DNA of 64,000 bases from the NCBI RefSeq assembly GCF_029601685.1, contig NZ_JARRIR010000005.1, forward strand, positions 124,001 to 188,000, written 5' to 3'. Source of the DNA: Metarhizobium sp017305935 (lineage in GTDB: Bacteria; Pseudomonadota; Alphaproteobacteria; Rhizobiales; Rhizobiaceae). The notes below the pieces were generated by a model that saw only the letters and a program-made list of their open reading frames with translations, had not been told where the DNA came from and searched no databases. Positions within the stretch are counted from its first letter, which is position 1, and the number at the start of each line of letters is the position of its first letter. The position numbers and the translations under genes are program-made. Positions 28,019 through 36,733 of the stretch are shown here, in pieces.

Positions 28019-29860
28019 TCAATAGACGCGGGCCTTGGGCGCGATCTTCTTGGGATCGATGCCTTCGGCGATCAGTTCGGTGTGAACGGGACGGTAGTCG
28101 AGCTTGACGTCGCCATCCGCATTCACCCAGGCGAGCGTATGCTTGCGCCAGTTCTCGTCGTCGCGCCCGGCGAAGGGACCGCTGGTGTAATCCTCGCGGG
28201 CATGCGAGCCACGGCTTTCCTTGCGCGCCTCGGCGCCGTAGACCGTGGTGATGGCGTTGGCCATCAGGTTTTCCAGCTCCAGCGTCTCGACCAGGTCGGA
28301 GTTCCAGATCATCGAGCGGTCGGTGACCTTGACGTCGGGCAGTTCCTTCCAGATGGCCGAGAGGCGCTTGCAGCCGCTTTCCAGCGATTCCTGGGTGCGG
28401 AACACGGCAGCGTCCTCCTGCATGGCGCGCTGCATCTTGTCGCGCAGCACCGCCGTCGGCATGCTGCCATTGGCGTGACGCAACCGGTCGAAGCGCTCCA
28501 TGATCCTATCGCAGGCGGCCGTGTCGAGCGCGGGGATCGCCGAAGCGCGGTCGATGACCTCGCCGGCGCGGATGGCGGCGGCGCGGCCGAAAACCACCAG
28601 GTCGATCAGCGAGTTGGAGCCGAGGCGGTTGGCGCCATGCACCGAGGCGCAGCCGGCCTCGCCGACCGCCATCAGGCCCGGCGCGATGCGCTCGGGGTTT
28701 TCGCTGTCGGCGTTGAGCACTTCGCCCCAGAAATTGGTGGGAACGCCGCCCATGTTGTAATGCACGGTCGGCAGGACCGGGATCGGCTCGCGGGTAACGT
28801 CGACGCCGGCGAAGATCTTCGCCGATTCCGAAATGCCCGGAAGACGCTCATGCAGCACGGCCGGATCGAGATGGTCGAGATGCAGGAAGATGTGGTCCTT
28901 GTTCTTGCCCACACCACGGCCCTCGCGGATTTCCATGGTCATGCAGCGCGAAACGACGTCACGCGAGGCCAGATCCTTGGCCGAGGGCGCGTAGCGCTCC
29001 ATGAAGCGCTCGCCTTCGGAGTTGACGAGATAACCGCCTTCGCCGCGTGCGCCCTCGGTGATCAGACAGCCGGCGCCGTAGATGCCGGTCGGATGGAATT
29101 GTACGAATTCCATGTCCTGCAAGGGCAGGCCGGCGCGCGCGATCATGCCGCCGCCGTCGCCGGTGCAGGTATGGGCCGAGGTGGCGGAGAAATAGGCGCG
29201 GCCGTAGCCGCCGGTCGCCAGCACCACCATCTTGGCGGTGAAGCGATGGATGGTGCCGTCATCGAGGTTCCACGCGACGACGCCGGTGCAGCGGCCGTCG
29301 GCCGACATGATCAGGTCGAGCGCGAAATATTCGATGAAGAATTCGGCATTGTTGCGCAGCGACTGGCCGTAGAGCGTGTGCAGGATGGCGTGGCCGGTGC
29401 GGTCGGCGGCAGCACAGGTGCGCTGCACCGGCGGGCCTTCGCCGTAATTCTGCATATGGCCGCCGAAGGGGCGCTGGTAGATCTTGCCTTCGGCGTTGCG
29501 CGAGAAGGGCACGCCGTAATGCTCCAGTTCATAGACGGCCTTCGGCGCTTCCATGGCGAGATACTGCATGGCATCGACGTCGCCGAGCCAGTCGGACCCC
29601 TTGACGGTGTCGTAGAGGTGCCATTGCCAGCAATCCGGCGTCATGTTGCGTAGCGAGGCGGCGATGCCGCCCTGGGCGGCGACGGTGTGCGAGCGCGTCG
29701 GGAAGACCTTGGTGATGCAGGCGGTCTTGAAGCCCTGTTCGGCCATGCCGAGCGTGGCGCGCAGGCCAGCGCCGCCGGCGCCGACGACGACCACGTCATA
29801 GGCGTGGTCCACATAGGTATAGGCCTTGCCGTTCTGGGCGGGGGAAGGATTGGAAGCCAT
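28019..29860 (-). CDS. sdhA: Succinate dehydrogenase flavoprotein subunit
   Basis: SdhA oxidises succinate to fumarate with covalently bound FAD on the cytoplasmic face of complex II. The 613-residue protein has the FAD motif VVVGAGGAGLRA near residue 25, the FAD-linking histidine in TRSHTVAAQGG, HPTGIYGAGCLITEGARGEGG, the active-site NMGGVPTN and the C-terminal YRPVHTE segment. Length is normal. It lies 7 bases after sdhD. Confidence 0.98.
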   Translation of the reverse strand: MASNPSPAQNGKAYTYVDHAYDVVVVGAGGAGLRATLGMAEQGFKTACITKVFPTRSHTVAAQGGIAASLRNMTPDCWQWHLYDTVKGSDWLGDVDAMQYLAMEAPKAVYELEHYGVPFSRNAEGKIYQRPFGGHMQNYGEGPPVQRTCAAADRTGHAILHTLYGQSLRNNAEFFIEYFALDLIMSADGRCTGVVAWNLDDGTIHRFTAKMVVLATGGYGRAYFSATSAHTCTGDGGGMIARAGLPLQDMEFVQFHPTGIYGAGCLITEGARGEGGYLVNSEGERFMERYAPSAKDLASRDVVSRCMTMEIREGRGVGKNKDHIFLHLDHLDPAVLHERLPGISESAKIFAGVDVTREPIPVLPTVHYNMGGVPTNFWGEVLNADSENPERIAPGLMAVGEAGCASVHGANRLGSNSLIDLVVFGRAAAIRAGEVIDRASAIPALDTAACDRIMERFDRLRHANGSMPTAVLRDKMQRAMQEDAAVFRTQESLESGCKRLSAIWKELPDVKVTDRSMIWNSDLVETLELENLMANAITTVYGAEARKESRGSHAREDYTSGPFAGRDDENWRKHTLAWVNADGDVKLDYRPVHTELIAEGIDPKKIAPKARVY

Positions 29861-29867
29861 GATCGGA

Positions 29868-30248
29868 TTACCCTGCGAATGCGATTTTCAGAATGGCGAA
29901 CAGACAGAGCCCGGCCACCGCGACGCAGAAGAACGTGTTCAGCATCAGAAGGGCGATCTTGCTGCCTTCGGCATGGATGTAGTCCTCGATGATGACCTGC
30001 ATGCCGAGCTTCATGTGGATGACGCCGGAGACGACAACCAGCGCCATGACGACCGCAACCAGCGGATTGGCGAGCGCTGCGACCAGCTCCGGATGCGGGG
30101 CGCCGGCATAACGGATGAGGAAAATGACGAAGAAGGTGAGAAGCGGCACGTTGGCGACGGCCGTCAGGCGCTGGCGCCAGAAATGCTCGGTGCCGTCCTT
30201 GGCAGAGCCGAGGCCGCGAACCTTGCCGAGAGGGGTGCGCATATCCAT
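29868..30248 (-). CDS. sdhD: Succinate dehydrogenase membrane anchor subunit SdhD
   Basis: SdhD with SdhC anchors complex II in the inner membrane and forms the quinone and heme b site. The 126-residue protein has three helices (about residues 30-48, 57-80 and 96-122). The segment VVVSGVIHMKLGMQVIIEDYIH contains the likely heme-ligand histidine and the conserved DY pair. It lies between sdhC and sdhA with short gaps. Confidence 0.95.
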   Translation of the reverse strand: MDMRTPLGKVRGLGSAKDGTEHFWRQRLTAVANVPLLTFFVIFLIRYAGAPHPELVAALANPLVAVVMALVVVSGVIHMKLGMQVIIEDYIHAEGSKIALLMLNTFFCVAVAGLCLFAILKIAFAG

Positions 30249-30260
30249 GAAACGATCCTC

Positions 30261-30653
30261 TTAGCGAACGAGAAGGGCGATTGCCCAGATCAGCACGGTC
30301 AGACAGATAGAGACGACCGGTTGCGCCTTGGCGAGCTTGGTGGTGAAATGCTTGTCGAAACCGTGGCCCAGATCCCACATGAAATGGCGCAGACCGCCCA
30401 GCATGTGATGCACCAGCGCCCAGGTATAGCCGATGAGCACGAGACGACCGATCCAGGTGCCCATGACCCAGTTCGCCCACTCGTAATAAGCCGGGCCGGA
30501 CGCCGCCGCCACCAGCCACCACGCGACCAGCAGCGTGCCGACATACAGCGCGCCGCCGGTGATGCGGTGCACAATCGACATGACCATGGTCGGGATCGGC
30601 TTGTAGATTTGAAGGTGCGGCGATAGGGGCCGGTTGTTTGTCACGTTCGCCAT
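30261..30653 (-). CDS. sdhC: Succinate dehydrogenase cytochrome b556 subunit
   Basis: SdhC is the large membrane anchor of complex II. From the ATG at 30653 (GAGG five bases upstream) the product is 130 residues. Conserved features are RPLSPHLQIYKP, SIVHRITGGAL with a quinone-site Ser/Arg pair, and HHMLGGLRHFMWDLGHGF with the heme-ligand histidine. Three membrane helices are evident. It is the first gene of sdhCDAB. Confidence 0.96.
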   Translation of the reverse strand: MANVTNNRPLSPHLQIYKPIPTMVMSIVHRITGGALYVGTLLVAWWLVAAASGPAYYEWANWVMGTWIGRLVLIGYTWALVHHMLGGLRHFMWDLGHGFDKHFTTKLAKAQPVVSICLTVLIWAIALLVR

Positions 30654-30960
30654 CAGAACCTCGCGGCGTTCACGGGTGCGCTTCGGATTTGGGGCTATCA
30701 TTGCCTCTGGGGGAACAGCGCGCGCGGATTTGGCCTGTGCGCTGCATCAATTGCGACGTTTAATCGCCGATGGGCGGTCCGACAAGCAGATTCCATGCAA
30801 GTGGTGATTTTAATCGATTGGGGATCGCAAGCGCCTGAAGCGACGCCAAGTATCGGGCAGCGTTAACGCTTTTTTCAAAAACGCGGGATGCGGGGGTGAC
30901 AAAACCGCCTCCCCGCGCCACATTCGATTGACGCTTTGTTAACGTTTTGGAGTTTTGGAC
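30654..30960. other. Intergenic region between sdhC and the divergent secreted-protein gene
   Basis: No gene is supported in these 307 bases. For sdh, the minus strand has a weak promoter candidate (TTGTCG at 30785-30780, TTAAAC at 30763-30758, 16-base spacing). A perfect palindrome AGCGTTAACGCT lies at 30859-30870 and is followed by TTTTTT. On the plus strand TTGACG at 30928-30933 and a second GTTAAC lie close to the secreted-protein start. These may be operator elements for either direction. Confidence 0.4.
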
Positions 30961-31311
30961 ATGGTATCGCGTCGCTCGCTCGCCGCTTCGCTTCTGTCGC
31001 TGGCGCTGGCCGCCTGCTCCGCAACCCCGCTTTTCGCCGGGGAATGGCGCGGCCACCATCACCGCCGTCACGACGCCGTCTCCGGCCTCGTCGATTCCAC
31101 GCTTCCCTCGATCATCCCCGGGCTCGGCACCTATAGCGGTGCGATCTCGGCGTTGCGGGTACGCGGCAACGGCATCTATTTCTCGGTAAGTGGACTTGGC
31201 GGTGAAGCGCCGGCCCGGCCACGCCCGAAGGCGACGATCATCGACGTCTCCTCCGGGATCGCCGACCCTTGCTCCTACGAGTCGGGCGTCTGCGTCATCA
31301 GACCCCGATGA
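30961..31311 (+). CDS. Small exported protein of unknown function
   Basis: The 116-residue product begins MVSRRSLAASLLSLALAACS; the hydrophobic stretch is followed either by a lipobox-like LAAC or by a type I cleavage site after TPLFAG, so it may be a lipoprotein or a soluble periplasmic protein. A His-rich patch (WRGHHHRRH) follows, then a small domain with two C-terminal cysteines. No family is recognised. GGAG lies 8 bases before the ATG. Its 3' end overlaps the convergent methyltransferase gene by 14 bases. Confidence 0.65.
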   Translation: MVSRRSLAASLLSLALAACSATPLFAGEWRGHHHRRHDAVSGLVDSTLPSIIPGLGTYSGAISALRVRGNGIYFSVSGLGGEAPARPRPKATIIDVSSGIADPCSYESGVCVIRPR

Positions 31312-31948
31312 ACCGCCAGACCGTGGTCTTCTTGACCTCACTGTCCTCCAGCACCCGCGTCACCGGTACCTGGTAGGTAGCGCAGGGAGCGAGCCGGTCT
31401 TTCGGCAGATAGGCTCGGCCGGGATCGCCGACCAGCACGGTCTTGCCCGCCGCCGTCAGGCCGTCGAACCACGGCACCAGCATTTTCGCGAAATCGCTGT
31501 CGTAGAAGACATCGCCGGCGAGGATGACATCGGCCTCGACCGGCCGGCCGAGCAGATCGGCGGCAGTATAGTCAAGCGCGACCTCGTTCGCCGCCGCATT
31601 CAGTGCGATCGCCGTTTTGGTCCAGGGATCGATATCGGCTGAGAGCACTGATGCCGCGCCCGCCTTCATCGCGGCAATGGCGACGAGGCCCGAACCGCTG
31701 GCGAAATCCAGCACGCGTTTTCCCCGCACCGTCTCAGGCGTATCCAGCACATAACGCGCCAACCCTTGACCGCCCGCCCAGGCAAAGGCCCAGAAGGGCG
31801 GCGGCAGGCCGATTTCCTCCAACTCCGCCTCGGTCTTCAGCCAGAGATCATGCACTTCGCTGGCCAGATGCAGGCGCACCTCCGGCACATGCGGCGGTGC
31901 GATCAGGCTGGTATTGTCGAGGATAAAGCGGCGCGGCTCGGTCTTCAC
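31298..31948 (-). CDS. SAM-dependent protein methyltransferase (ETFB-lysine type)
   Basis: This 216-residue class I methyltransferase has motif I VLDFASGSGLVAIAAMKAGA and the acidic loop SADIDPW. The segment LPPPFWAFAWAGGQGLARYVLD and AGDVFYD resemble the METTL20/METTL16-type family that methylates lysines of electron-transfer flavoprotein beta. The real target here is not shown by sequence. It is last in a leftward run tsaD-gpsA-yciI-EVE-methyltransferase, 6 bases after the EVE gene. Confidence 0.82.
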   Translation of the reverse strand: MKTEPRRFILDNTSLIAPPHVPEVRLHLASEVHDLWLKTEAELEEIGLPPPFWAFAWAGGQGLARYVLDTPETVRGKRVLDFASGSGLVAIAAMKAGAASVLSADIDPWTKTAIALNAAANEVALDYTAADLLGRPVEADVILAGDVFYDSDFAKMLVPWFDGLTAAGKTVLVGDPGRAYLPKDRLAPCATYQVPVTRVLEDSEVKKTTVWRFIGV

Positions 31949-31954
31949 GGGGCC

Positions 31955-32386
31955 TCAGCGCGGCGGATCGTCGAGACCGCCGAGACGGCAGATTTCCAGA
32001 TATTCCTCCTCGGTCACCGGCTGCACCGACAGGCGCATGGAGGTGACCAGCGACATTGCCGAAAACGCTGGATTTGCTTTGATTTCCTTCAGCGACACCG
32101 GCTTGGGCACATCGCAGACGGCGCGGATATCGACGCAATCCCAGCGCAGATCTTCCTTGGCCGTCGAATCGGGATGCGACAGTGCCGAAACCTCGACGAT
32201 GCCGACGATCTCCAACCCCTCGTTGGAGTGGTAGAAAAAGCCCTTTTCGCCGAGCTTCATCGCCCGCATGTTGTTGCGGGCCTGATAGTTGCGCACGCCG
32301 GTCCATTCCTCGCCGGCCGCACCCTTGGCCTTCTGCTGTTCCCAGGACCAGGTCGAGGGCTCGGATTTGAAAAGCCAATAGGCCAT
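31955..32386 (-). CDS. EVE domain protein
   Basis: This 143-residue single EVE domain has a PUA-like fold that binds modified bases in nucleic acids. The start MAYWLFKSEPSTWSWEQ, WTGVRNYQARNNMRAMKLGEKGFFYHS and the C-terminal SLVTSMRLSVQPVTEEEY match the family closely. Some EVE proteins act with restriction systems; stand-alone forms in alphaproteobacteria are thought to read RNA or DNA modifications. The nearby tsaD (t6A tRNA modification) and methyltransferase make an RNA-modification link plausible but unproven. Confidence 0.9.
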   Translation of the reverse strand: MAYWLFKSEPSTWSWEQQKAKGAAGEEWTGVRNYQARNNMRAMKLGEKGFFYHSNEGLEIVGIVEVSALSHPDSTAKEDLRWDCVDIRAVCDVPKPVSLKEIKANPAFSAMSLVTSMRLSVQPVTEEEYLEICRLGGLDDPPR

Positions 32387-32392
32387 GTCGTC

Positions 32393-32686
32393 TCAATTCT
32401 CCGGCTTGTTGAAAACCCAGTTGAACGGCTTGACCTCGACCGTTTCGAACAGCCCCGCCTGGGCATAGGGGTCGCTGTCGGCGAGCGCCCGCGCCGCGTC
32501 GAGCGTCTCGGCCTCGACGATGACGAGGCTGCCGCAGGGCTTGCCCTCGTCGTCGAGAAAGGGGCCGGCCATCTTCAGCGTGCCCTCGGCGTTCAGCCGG
32601 TTGAGATGGTCGACATGCGCGGGCCGTGTTTCCATGCGCACGTTCAGGTGGGCGGGCTTGTCCTTGCAGATCATGGCGAAAAGCAT
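32393..32686 (-). CDS. YciI-like protein
   Basis: This 97-residue protein of the YciI (DUF/COG2350) family is a ferredoxin-like fold with a conserved His-Asp pair; here the histidine is probably in RPAHVDHLNRL and the acidic residue in SDPYAQAGLFETVEV. Members are putative small enzymes, a few acting as dehydrochlorinases, but most are uncharacterised. The ATG at 32686 is preceded by AAGGAGAGG. It lies between gpsA (13-base gap) and EVE (6-base gap). Confidence 0.88.
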   Translation of the reverse strand: MLFAMICKDKPAHLNVRMETRPAHVDHLNRLNAEGTLKMAGPFLDDEGKPCGSLVIVEAETLDAARALADSDPYAQAGLFETVEVKPFNWVFNKPEN

Positions 32687-32699
32687 CGCATCCTCTCCT

Positions 32700-33701
32700 T
32701 TATGTTTCCGGCCGAGCATACTCGGTTGTAATCGGGCGTGTCATCAACTGTTCGGTGGCGCTTTTCACATCCAGCCGTCCGTCGATGATGGCGGCAACCG
32801 CATCGGTTACCGGCATTTCCACCCCGCGCGCGTCCGCCAGCCGCGAAGCAACGGACGCGGCAAAGGCGCCTTCGACCAGCCCTCCGGCCCGGCCCGTATC
32901 CACCGGCTCGCCCTCACCGAGCTTGATGCCGAAGCGGAGGTTGCGCGACTGGTGGCTGGTGGCGGTCAGCACGAGATCGCCAAGCCCGGAAAGTCCGCGC
33001 ACGGTGTCGGCCCGCCCGCCTTCGGCAACGACGAGGCGCGACATTTCCGCAAGGCCCCGCGCAATCAGCGCCGCACGGGCCGAATCGCCAAGCCCTGCGC
33101 CCTCGACGATGCCGCAGGCAATCGCCAGCACATTCTTCAAAGCGCCGCCGAGCTGCACGCCGACCCGGTCGTCGGAGGGATAAAGGCGAAAGCTCGGGCC
33201 GGAAATCGCATGCGCCAGCCGCTCGGCGACATCCAGCTCCGCCGCCGCCACCGACATCGCCGTCGGCAGGCCGCGCGCAATATCGGCGGCAAAGCCGGGA
33301 CCGGAGAGCACCGCCACCGGATGATGCGGCAATTCGCTTTCGAGCACATCGGTCAGCAGCCGGTTCGAGGCGCGGTCGATGCCCTTGGCGCAGGTGACGA
33401 CGATCGCATCCGCCGCCAGATAGGGGCCGTATTGCCGCGCGGCCTCGGCCTGCGCCTGCGAGGGCATGACGAACAGCACGATGCCGGCCTCGGCCAGCAC
33501 CTCGGGCTCGGCCGAATAATCGAGCGAATCGGGAAGCTGCACGCCCGGCAGTGCCGCCTCATGCAGGCCCTCGTTCCTGAGATCGGCCATCAGCGTCACG
33601 TCCCGGCCGAGCAGCGTCACCTTCGCCCGGCCGGTCTGGGCGATGACGGCGGCGAGCGCCGTTCCGAAGGCGCCCGCGCCGATGACGACGATCCGTTCCA
33701 T
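32700..33701 (-). CDS. gpsA: Glycerol-3-phosphate dehydrogenase [NAD(P)+]
   Basis: GpsA reduces dihydroxyacetone phosphate to sn-glycerol 3-phosphate for phospholipid synthesis. The 333-residue cytoplasmic protein has the cofactor motif GAGAFGTALA near residue 8, VTCAKGID, GPGFAADI, the catalytic lysine in GALKNVLAIACGI and ARAALIARGLAEMSRL. It lies 30 bases after tsaD in the same direction. Confidence 0.97.
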   Translation of the reverse strand: MERIVVIGAGAFGTALAAVIAQTGRAKVTLLGRDVTLMADLRNEGLHEAALPGVQLPDSLDYSAEPEVLAEAGIVLFVMPSQAQAEAARQYGPYLAADAIVVTCAKGIDRASNRLLTDVLESELPHHPVAVLSGPGFAADIARGLPTAMSVAAAELDVAERLAHAISGPSFRLYPSDDRVGVQLGGALKNVLAIACGIVEGAGLGDSARAALIARGLAEMSRLVVAEGGRADTVRGLSGLGDLVLTATSHQSRNLRFGIKLGEGEPVDTGRAGGLVEGAFAASVASRLADARGVEMPVTDAVAAIIDGRLDVKSATEQLMTRPITTEYARPET

Positions 33702-33731
33702 CTGCTCTCTCCTTCTGACGTCTCTATCGCG

Positions 33732-34826
33732 TCAGGCTTTGACGCCGCGTTTTCCCGAACCGATCTTCGCCGCCGCTTCCGGGTCGAGCGGCCAGCGCGA
33801 GCGCGGCGCCGTCGCCAGATCGTCGGCGGGCAATCCCTCGGCCAGACGCTCCAGCCCCGCCCAGGCGATCATCGCCGCATTGTCGGTGCACAGTCGCATC
33901 GGTGGCGCGACGAAGGTGAAATTGTTGGCGGCGCAAAGATCATGCAAGGTCTGGCGCAGGACTTTATTGGCCGCAACCCCGCCGGCCACGACCAGCGAAG
34001 GTTTTTCGATAGCCGGGTAAAGATCGCGAAACCGCTGCAGGCCCCGTCCGATGCGATCCTTCAATGTCCGCGACACGGCTTTCTGGAAGGAGGCGCAGAT
34101 ATCGGAAACATCCTGGGTCTTCAGCGGCTGCAGGCCGGTCGCGGTCTGGCGCACCGCCGTTTTCAGGCCGGAAAAGGAAAAATCGAGCCGCGCCTCGCCG
34201 ACCAGCGGCCGGGGGAAGGAGAACCGGTCGGCATCGCCCGAAAGGGCGGCCCGCTCCACCGCCGGGCCGCCGGGATAGGGCAGGCCGAGCAGTTTTGCCG
34301 TCTTGTCGAAGGCCTCGCCCAACGCATCGTCGATGGTCGTGCCCCAGCGCTGGTAGTCGCCGACGCCGCGCACAAGAATGAGCTGCGTATGCCCGCCGGA
34401 GACCAGCAGCATGAGATAGGGAAAGGAAAGTCCATCGGTCAGCCGCGCCGTCAGCGCATGGCCCTCGAGATGGTTGACGGCATAGAGCGGCTTGTCCGCC
34501 GCCCGCGCCATGGCTTTCGCGGTCATCAGCCCGACCAGCAGCCCACCGATCAGGCCCGGCCCGGCGGTCGCCGCGATGGCGTCGACATCGGCAAGCGACA
34601 GATTGGCGCGGGCGAGCGCCTCCTCGATCAGCGTGTCGAGCGCCTCGACATGGGCGCGGGCTGCAATTTCCGGCACGACGCCGCCATAGGCGCTATGCTC
34701 GTCGAGCTGGCTCAGCACCACGTCGGAGACGATCTCGCCACGCCCGTCCGGATGGCGCAGAACGATGGCGGCGGCGGTCTCGTCGCAGCTTGTTTCGATG
34801 CCGAGGATGCGAAGGGGGTCCGTCAT
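33732..34826 (-). CDS. tsaD: tRNA t6A37 threonylcarbamoyltransferase TsaD
   Basis: TsaD transfers threonylcarbamoyl to A37 of ANN-decoding tRNAs, with TsaB and TsaE. The 364-residue ASKHA-fold protein begins MTDPLRILGIETSCDETAA at the ATG at 34826. It has the metal-binding HxxxH in NHLEGHALTARL, the SGGHTQL and GEAFDKTAKLLGL phosphate segments, and GGVAANKVLR near the C-terminus. It heads the leftward tsaD-gpsA-yciI-EVE-methyltransferase run and is divergent from hemC, 73 bases away. Confidence 0.97.
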   Translation of the reverse strand: MTDPLRILGIETSCDETAAAIVLRHPDGRGEIVSDVVLSQLDEHSAYGGVVPEIAARAHVEALDTLIEEALARANLSLADVDAIAATAGPGLIGGLLVGLMTAKAMARAADKPLYAVNHLEGHALTARLTDGLSFPYLMLLVSGGHTQLILVRGVGDYQRWGTTIDDALGEAFDKTAKLLGLPYPGGPAVERAALSGDADRFSFPRPLVGEARLDFSFSGLKTAVRQTATGLQPLKTQDVSDICASFQKAVSRTLKDRIGRGLQRFRDLYPAIEKPSLVVAGGVAANKVLRQTLHDLCAANNFTFVAPPMRLCTDNAAMIAWAGLERLAEGLPADDLATAPRSRWPLDPEAAAKIGSGKRGVKA

Positions 34827-34899
34827 GGCTGGGTGTTCACCGGTTGCGGTCGCCTCAAAAGCTGGATACGGAAGTTCCGGTAACAATGGAACGAAGCGG

Positions 34900-35829
34900 A
34901 TGCAAACAAAACCTTTGCGGATCGGCACGCGCGGCAGCCCCTTGGCGCTGGCCCAGGCTCACGAAACCCGCGACCGGCTGATGGCCGCCCACGGCTTGCC
35001 GGCCGAGATGTTCGAGATCGTCGTGCTCTCGACCACCGGCGACCGCGTCACCGACCGGGCGCTGTCGGAAATCGGCGGTAAGGGACTGTTCACCCAGGAA
35101 CTGGAGGAGCAACTGACCTCCGGCGAACTCGACATGGCCGTGCATTCCTCCAAGGACATGCCGACCGTGTTGCCCGACGGCCTGCACCTTTCCGCCTTCC
35201 TGCCGCGCGCCGATGTACGCGACGCGGTGATCGGCCGAAGCGCCCCGACACTGATGGCGCTGCCCCACGGCGCCACGGTCGGCTCCTCGTCGCTGCGCCG
35301 CCAGGCGCTGATCCGCCGCCTGCGCCCGGATATCACCGTCATCACCTTTCGCGGCCAGGTCGAGACGCGGCTGCGCAAACTCGCCGAAGGCCAGGTCGAT
35401 GCGACGCTGCTCGCCGTCGCCGGCCTCAACCGCCTCGGCAAGACCGGCATCGTCACCGAATTCCTCGATCCTGCCGAATTTCCGCCGGCCCCGGCGCAAG
35501 GGGCGATCTGCATCGAATGCCGTATCGACGATATCAGGATCAACGCCCTGCTCGACGCCGTCAATCACCGCCCGACCTATGACGCCGTCACCTGCGAACG
35601 CGCTTTCCTCGCCGCGCTCGACGGCTCCTGTCGTACGCCGATTGCCGGCCTGGCGCTCACCGAGGGCGATGCGCTGTTTTTCTCCGGCATGATCCTCACG
35701 CCGGACGGCCAGACCGTCCACCGCATCGCCATTGACGGCAAGACGGCGGAAGCGGCAAACCTCGGCCGCAAGGCGGGCGAAGAGGTGCGCGCCATCGCCG
35801 GCAGCGGCTTCTTCGAGGGATGGATCTGA
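34900..35829 (+). CDS. hemC: Hydroxymethylbilane synthase (porphobilinogen deaminase)
   Basis: HemC joins four porphobilinogens into hydroxymethylbilane. The 309-residue protein begins MQTKPLRIGTRGSPLALAQ at the ATG at 34900; upstream frame overlaps tsaD and is not conserved. Catalytic features are the VHSSKDMPT aspartate near residue 86, SSSLRRQAL arginines and Cys244 in LDGSCRTPIAG, which holds the dipyrromethane cofactor. It starts the hemCD-mitofilin-hemY run. Confidence 0.97.
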   Translation: MQTKPLRIGTRGSPLALAQAHETRDRLMAAHGLPAEMFEIVVLSTTGDRVTDRALSEIGGKGLFTQELEEQLTSGELDMAVHSSKDMPTVLPDGLHLSAFLPRADVRDAVIGRSAPTLMALPHGATVGSSSLRRQALIRRLRPDITVITFRGQVETRLRKLAEGQVDATLLAVAGLNRLGKTGIVTEFLDPAEFPPAPAQGAICIECRIDDIRINALLDAVNHRPTYDAVTCERAFLAALDGSCRTPIAGLALTEGDALFFSGMILTPDGQTVHRIAIDGKTAEAANLGRKAGEEVRAIAGSGFFEGWI

Positions 35830-35851
35830 CGGTATCAGGACGGGAGGCAGC

Positions 35852-36577
35852 ATGCGCGTCATCGTCACCCGGCCCTGTCAATCAGGCCGCCGCACCGCCG
35901 AGAAGCTGCGCCAGCGCGGCCATGATCCGGTCATCCTGCCGCTGACGGCGCCGACTCATGACGTGCTGGCCGCCGCCCGTGCGCTCAAGCAGCCCTACAG
36001 CGCCATCGCGGTTACCAGCGCCGAGGCGATCCGGGCGCTGGAAAAGCTGGAGGAGGGGCTGGAGCCTCACCGCGACGCCCTGCTGTTCGGCGTCGGTCGG
36101 GTGACGGCGGCGGCGGCGCAAGCGGCGGGTTTTACCCGGGCGCAAGCCGCCGAGGGCACCGGCCTCGATCTCGCCGATCGCATCCTCGCCCATTTTCGCC
36201 AGACCGGCCCGCCGCAAGAACCGCTGCTCTATCTCGCCGGCCGCCCGCGCAGCCCGGCGCTGGAACGAACGCTCTCCGCCGCCGGCCTGCCGTACCGCGC
36301 CGTCGAATGCTACCACATGCTGCCGATCGAGCACGCGCCGGAGCGCCTGCATCGCCTTCTGGTCGAGACGCCGGTCGAAGCGGTGCTGTTCTACTCGCGC
36401 GAAAACGTCGACCGCTTCTTTTCGCTGAGCCCGTTCATGGACGGCTTCGCGGCGCTTGCACAAACCCGCTTCTATTGCCTCAGCCGCAATATCGCCGCCG
36501 CCGTGCCGGCGGCCATGTCGGAACGAGTCCGCATTGCGCCGTCGCCGGACGAGGAGGCCCTGCTCGACCTGTTATGA
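35852..36577 (+). CDS. hemD: Uroporphyrinogen-III synthase
   Basis: HemD cyclises hydroxymethylbilane to uroporphyrinogen III with inversion of ring D. The 241-residue protein starts MRVIVTRPCQSGRRTAEKL (GGGAGG upstream) and shows the two-lobed pattern of this weakly conserved family: AITSAEAIRAL in lobe 1, YLAGRPRSPALERTLSAAGLPYRAVECY in the hinge and VLFYSRENVDRFFSL in lobe 2. Position directly after hemC supports the call. A stem-loop spans its stop codon. Confidence 0.92.
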   Translation: MRVIVTRPCQSGRRTAEKLRQRGHDPVILPLTAPTHDVLAAARALKQPYSAIAVTSAEAIRALEKLEEGLEPHRDALLFGVGRVTAAAAQAAGFTRAQAAEGTGLDLADRILAHFRQTGPPQEPLLYLAGRPRSPALERTLSAAGLPYRAVECYHMLPIEHAPERLHRLLVETPVEAVLFYSRENVDRFFSLSPFMDGFAALAQTRFYCLSRNIAAAVPAAMSERVRIAPSPDEEALLDLL

Positions 36578-36590
36578 TCGGGTCGAGCAG
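36560..36590. repeat. 10-bp perfect stem-loop across the hemD stop codon
   Basis: CTGCTCGACC at 36560-36569 pairs exactly with GGTCGAGCAG at 36581-36590; the loop contains the hemD stop. There is no T-run, so it may stabilise or partly end the hemCD message rather than act as a classical terminator. The 156-base gap that follows contains another palindrome, CGAAATCGATTTCG at 36635-36648, of unknown role. Confidence 0.6.
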
Positions 36591-36733
36591 CAGAACCTCC
36601 GGACGCCAGCGGCCGGTAAACGTTCCAGATGTGCCGAAATCGATTTCGACCGGAGGAATTGTGGACGGGCCTCTTTCCTTGGCGGGGTTTGCTGACTAGG
36701 TTTGTTGCAATGCATTGAAGTGAAGAGGTTGCC

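Noticed and set aside
30760..31341. 193-codon minus-strand frame in the sdhC upstream region
   Set aside because: It is low-complexity and Arg-rich, overlaps the exported-protein gene antisense, and spans probable promoter DNA.
31955..32386. EVE domain as part of a restriction/defence system
   Set aside because: It is a stand-alone EVE domain next to housekeeping genes, with no nuclease or NTPase partner.
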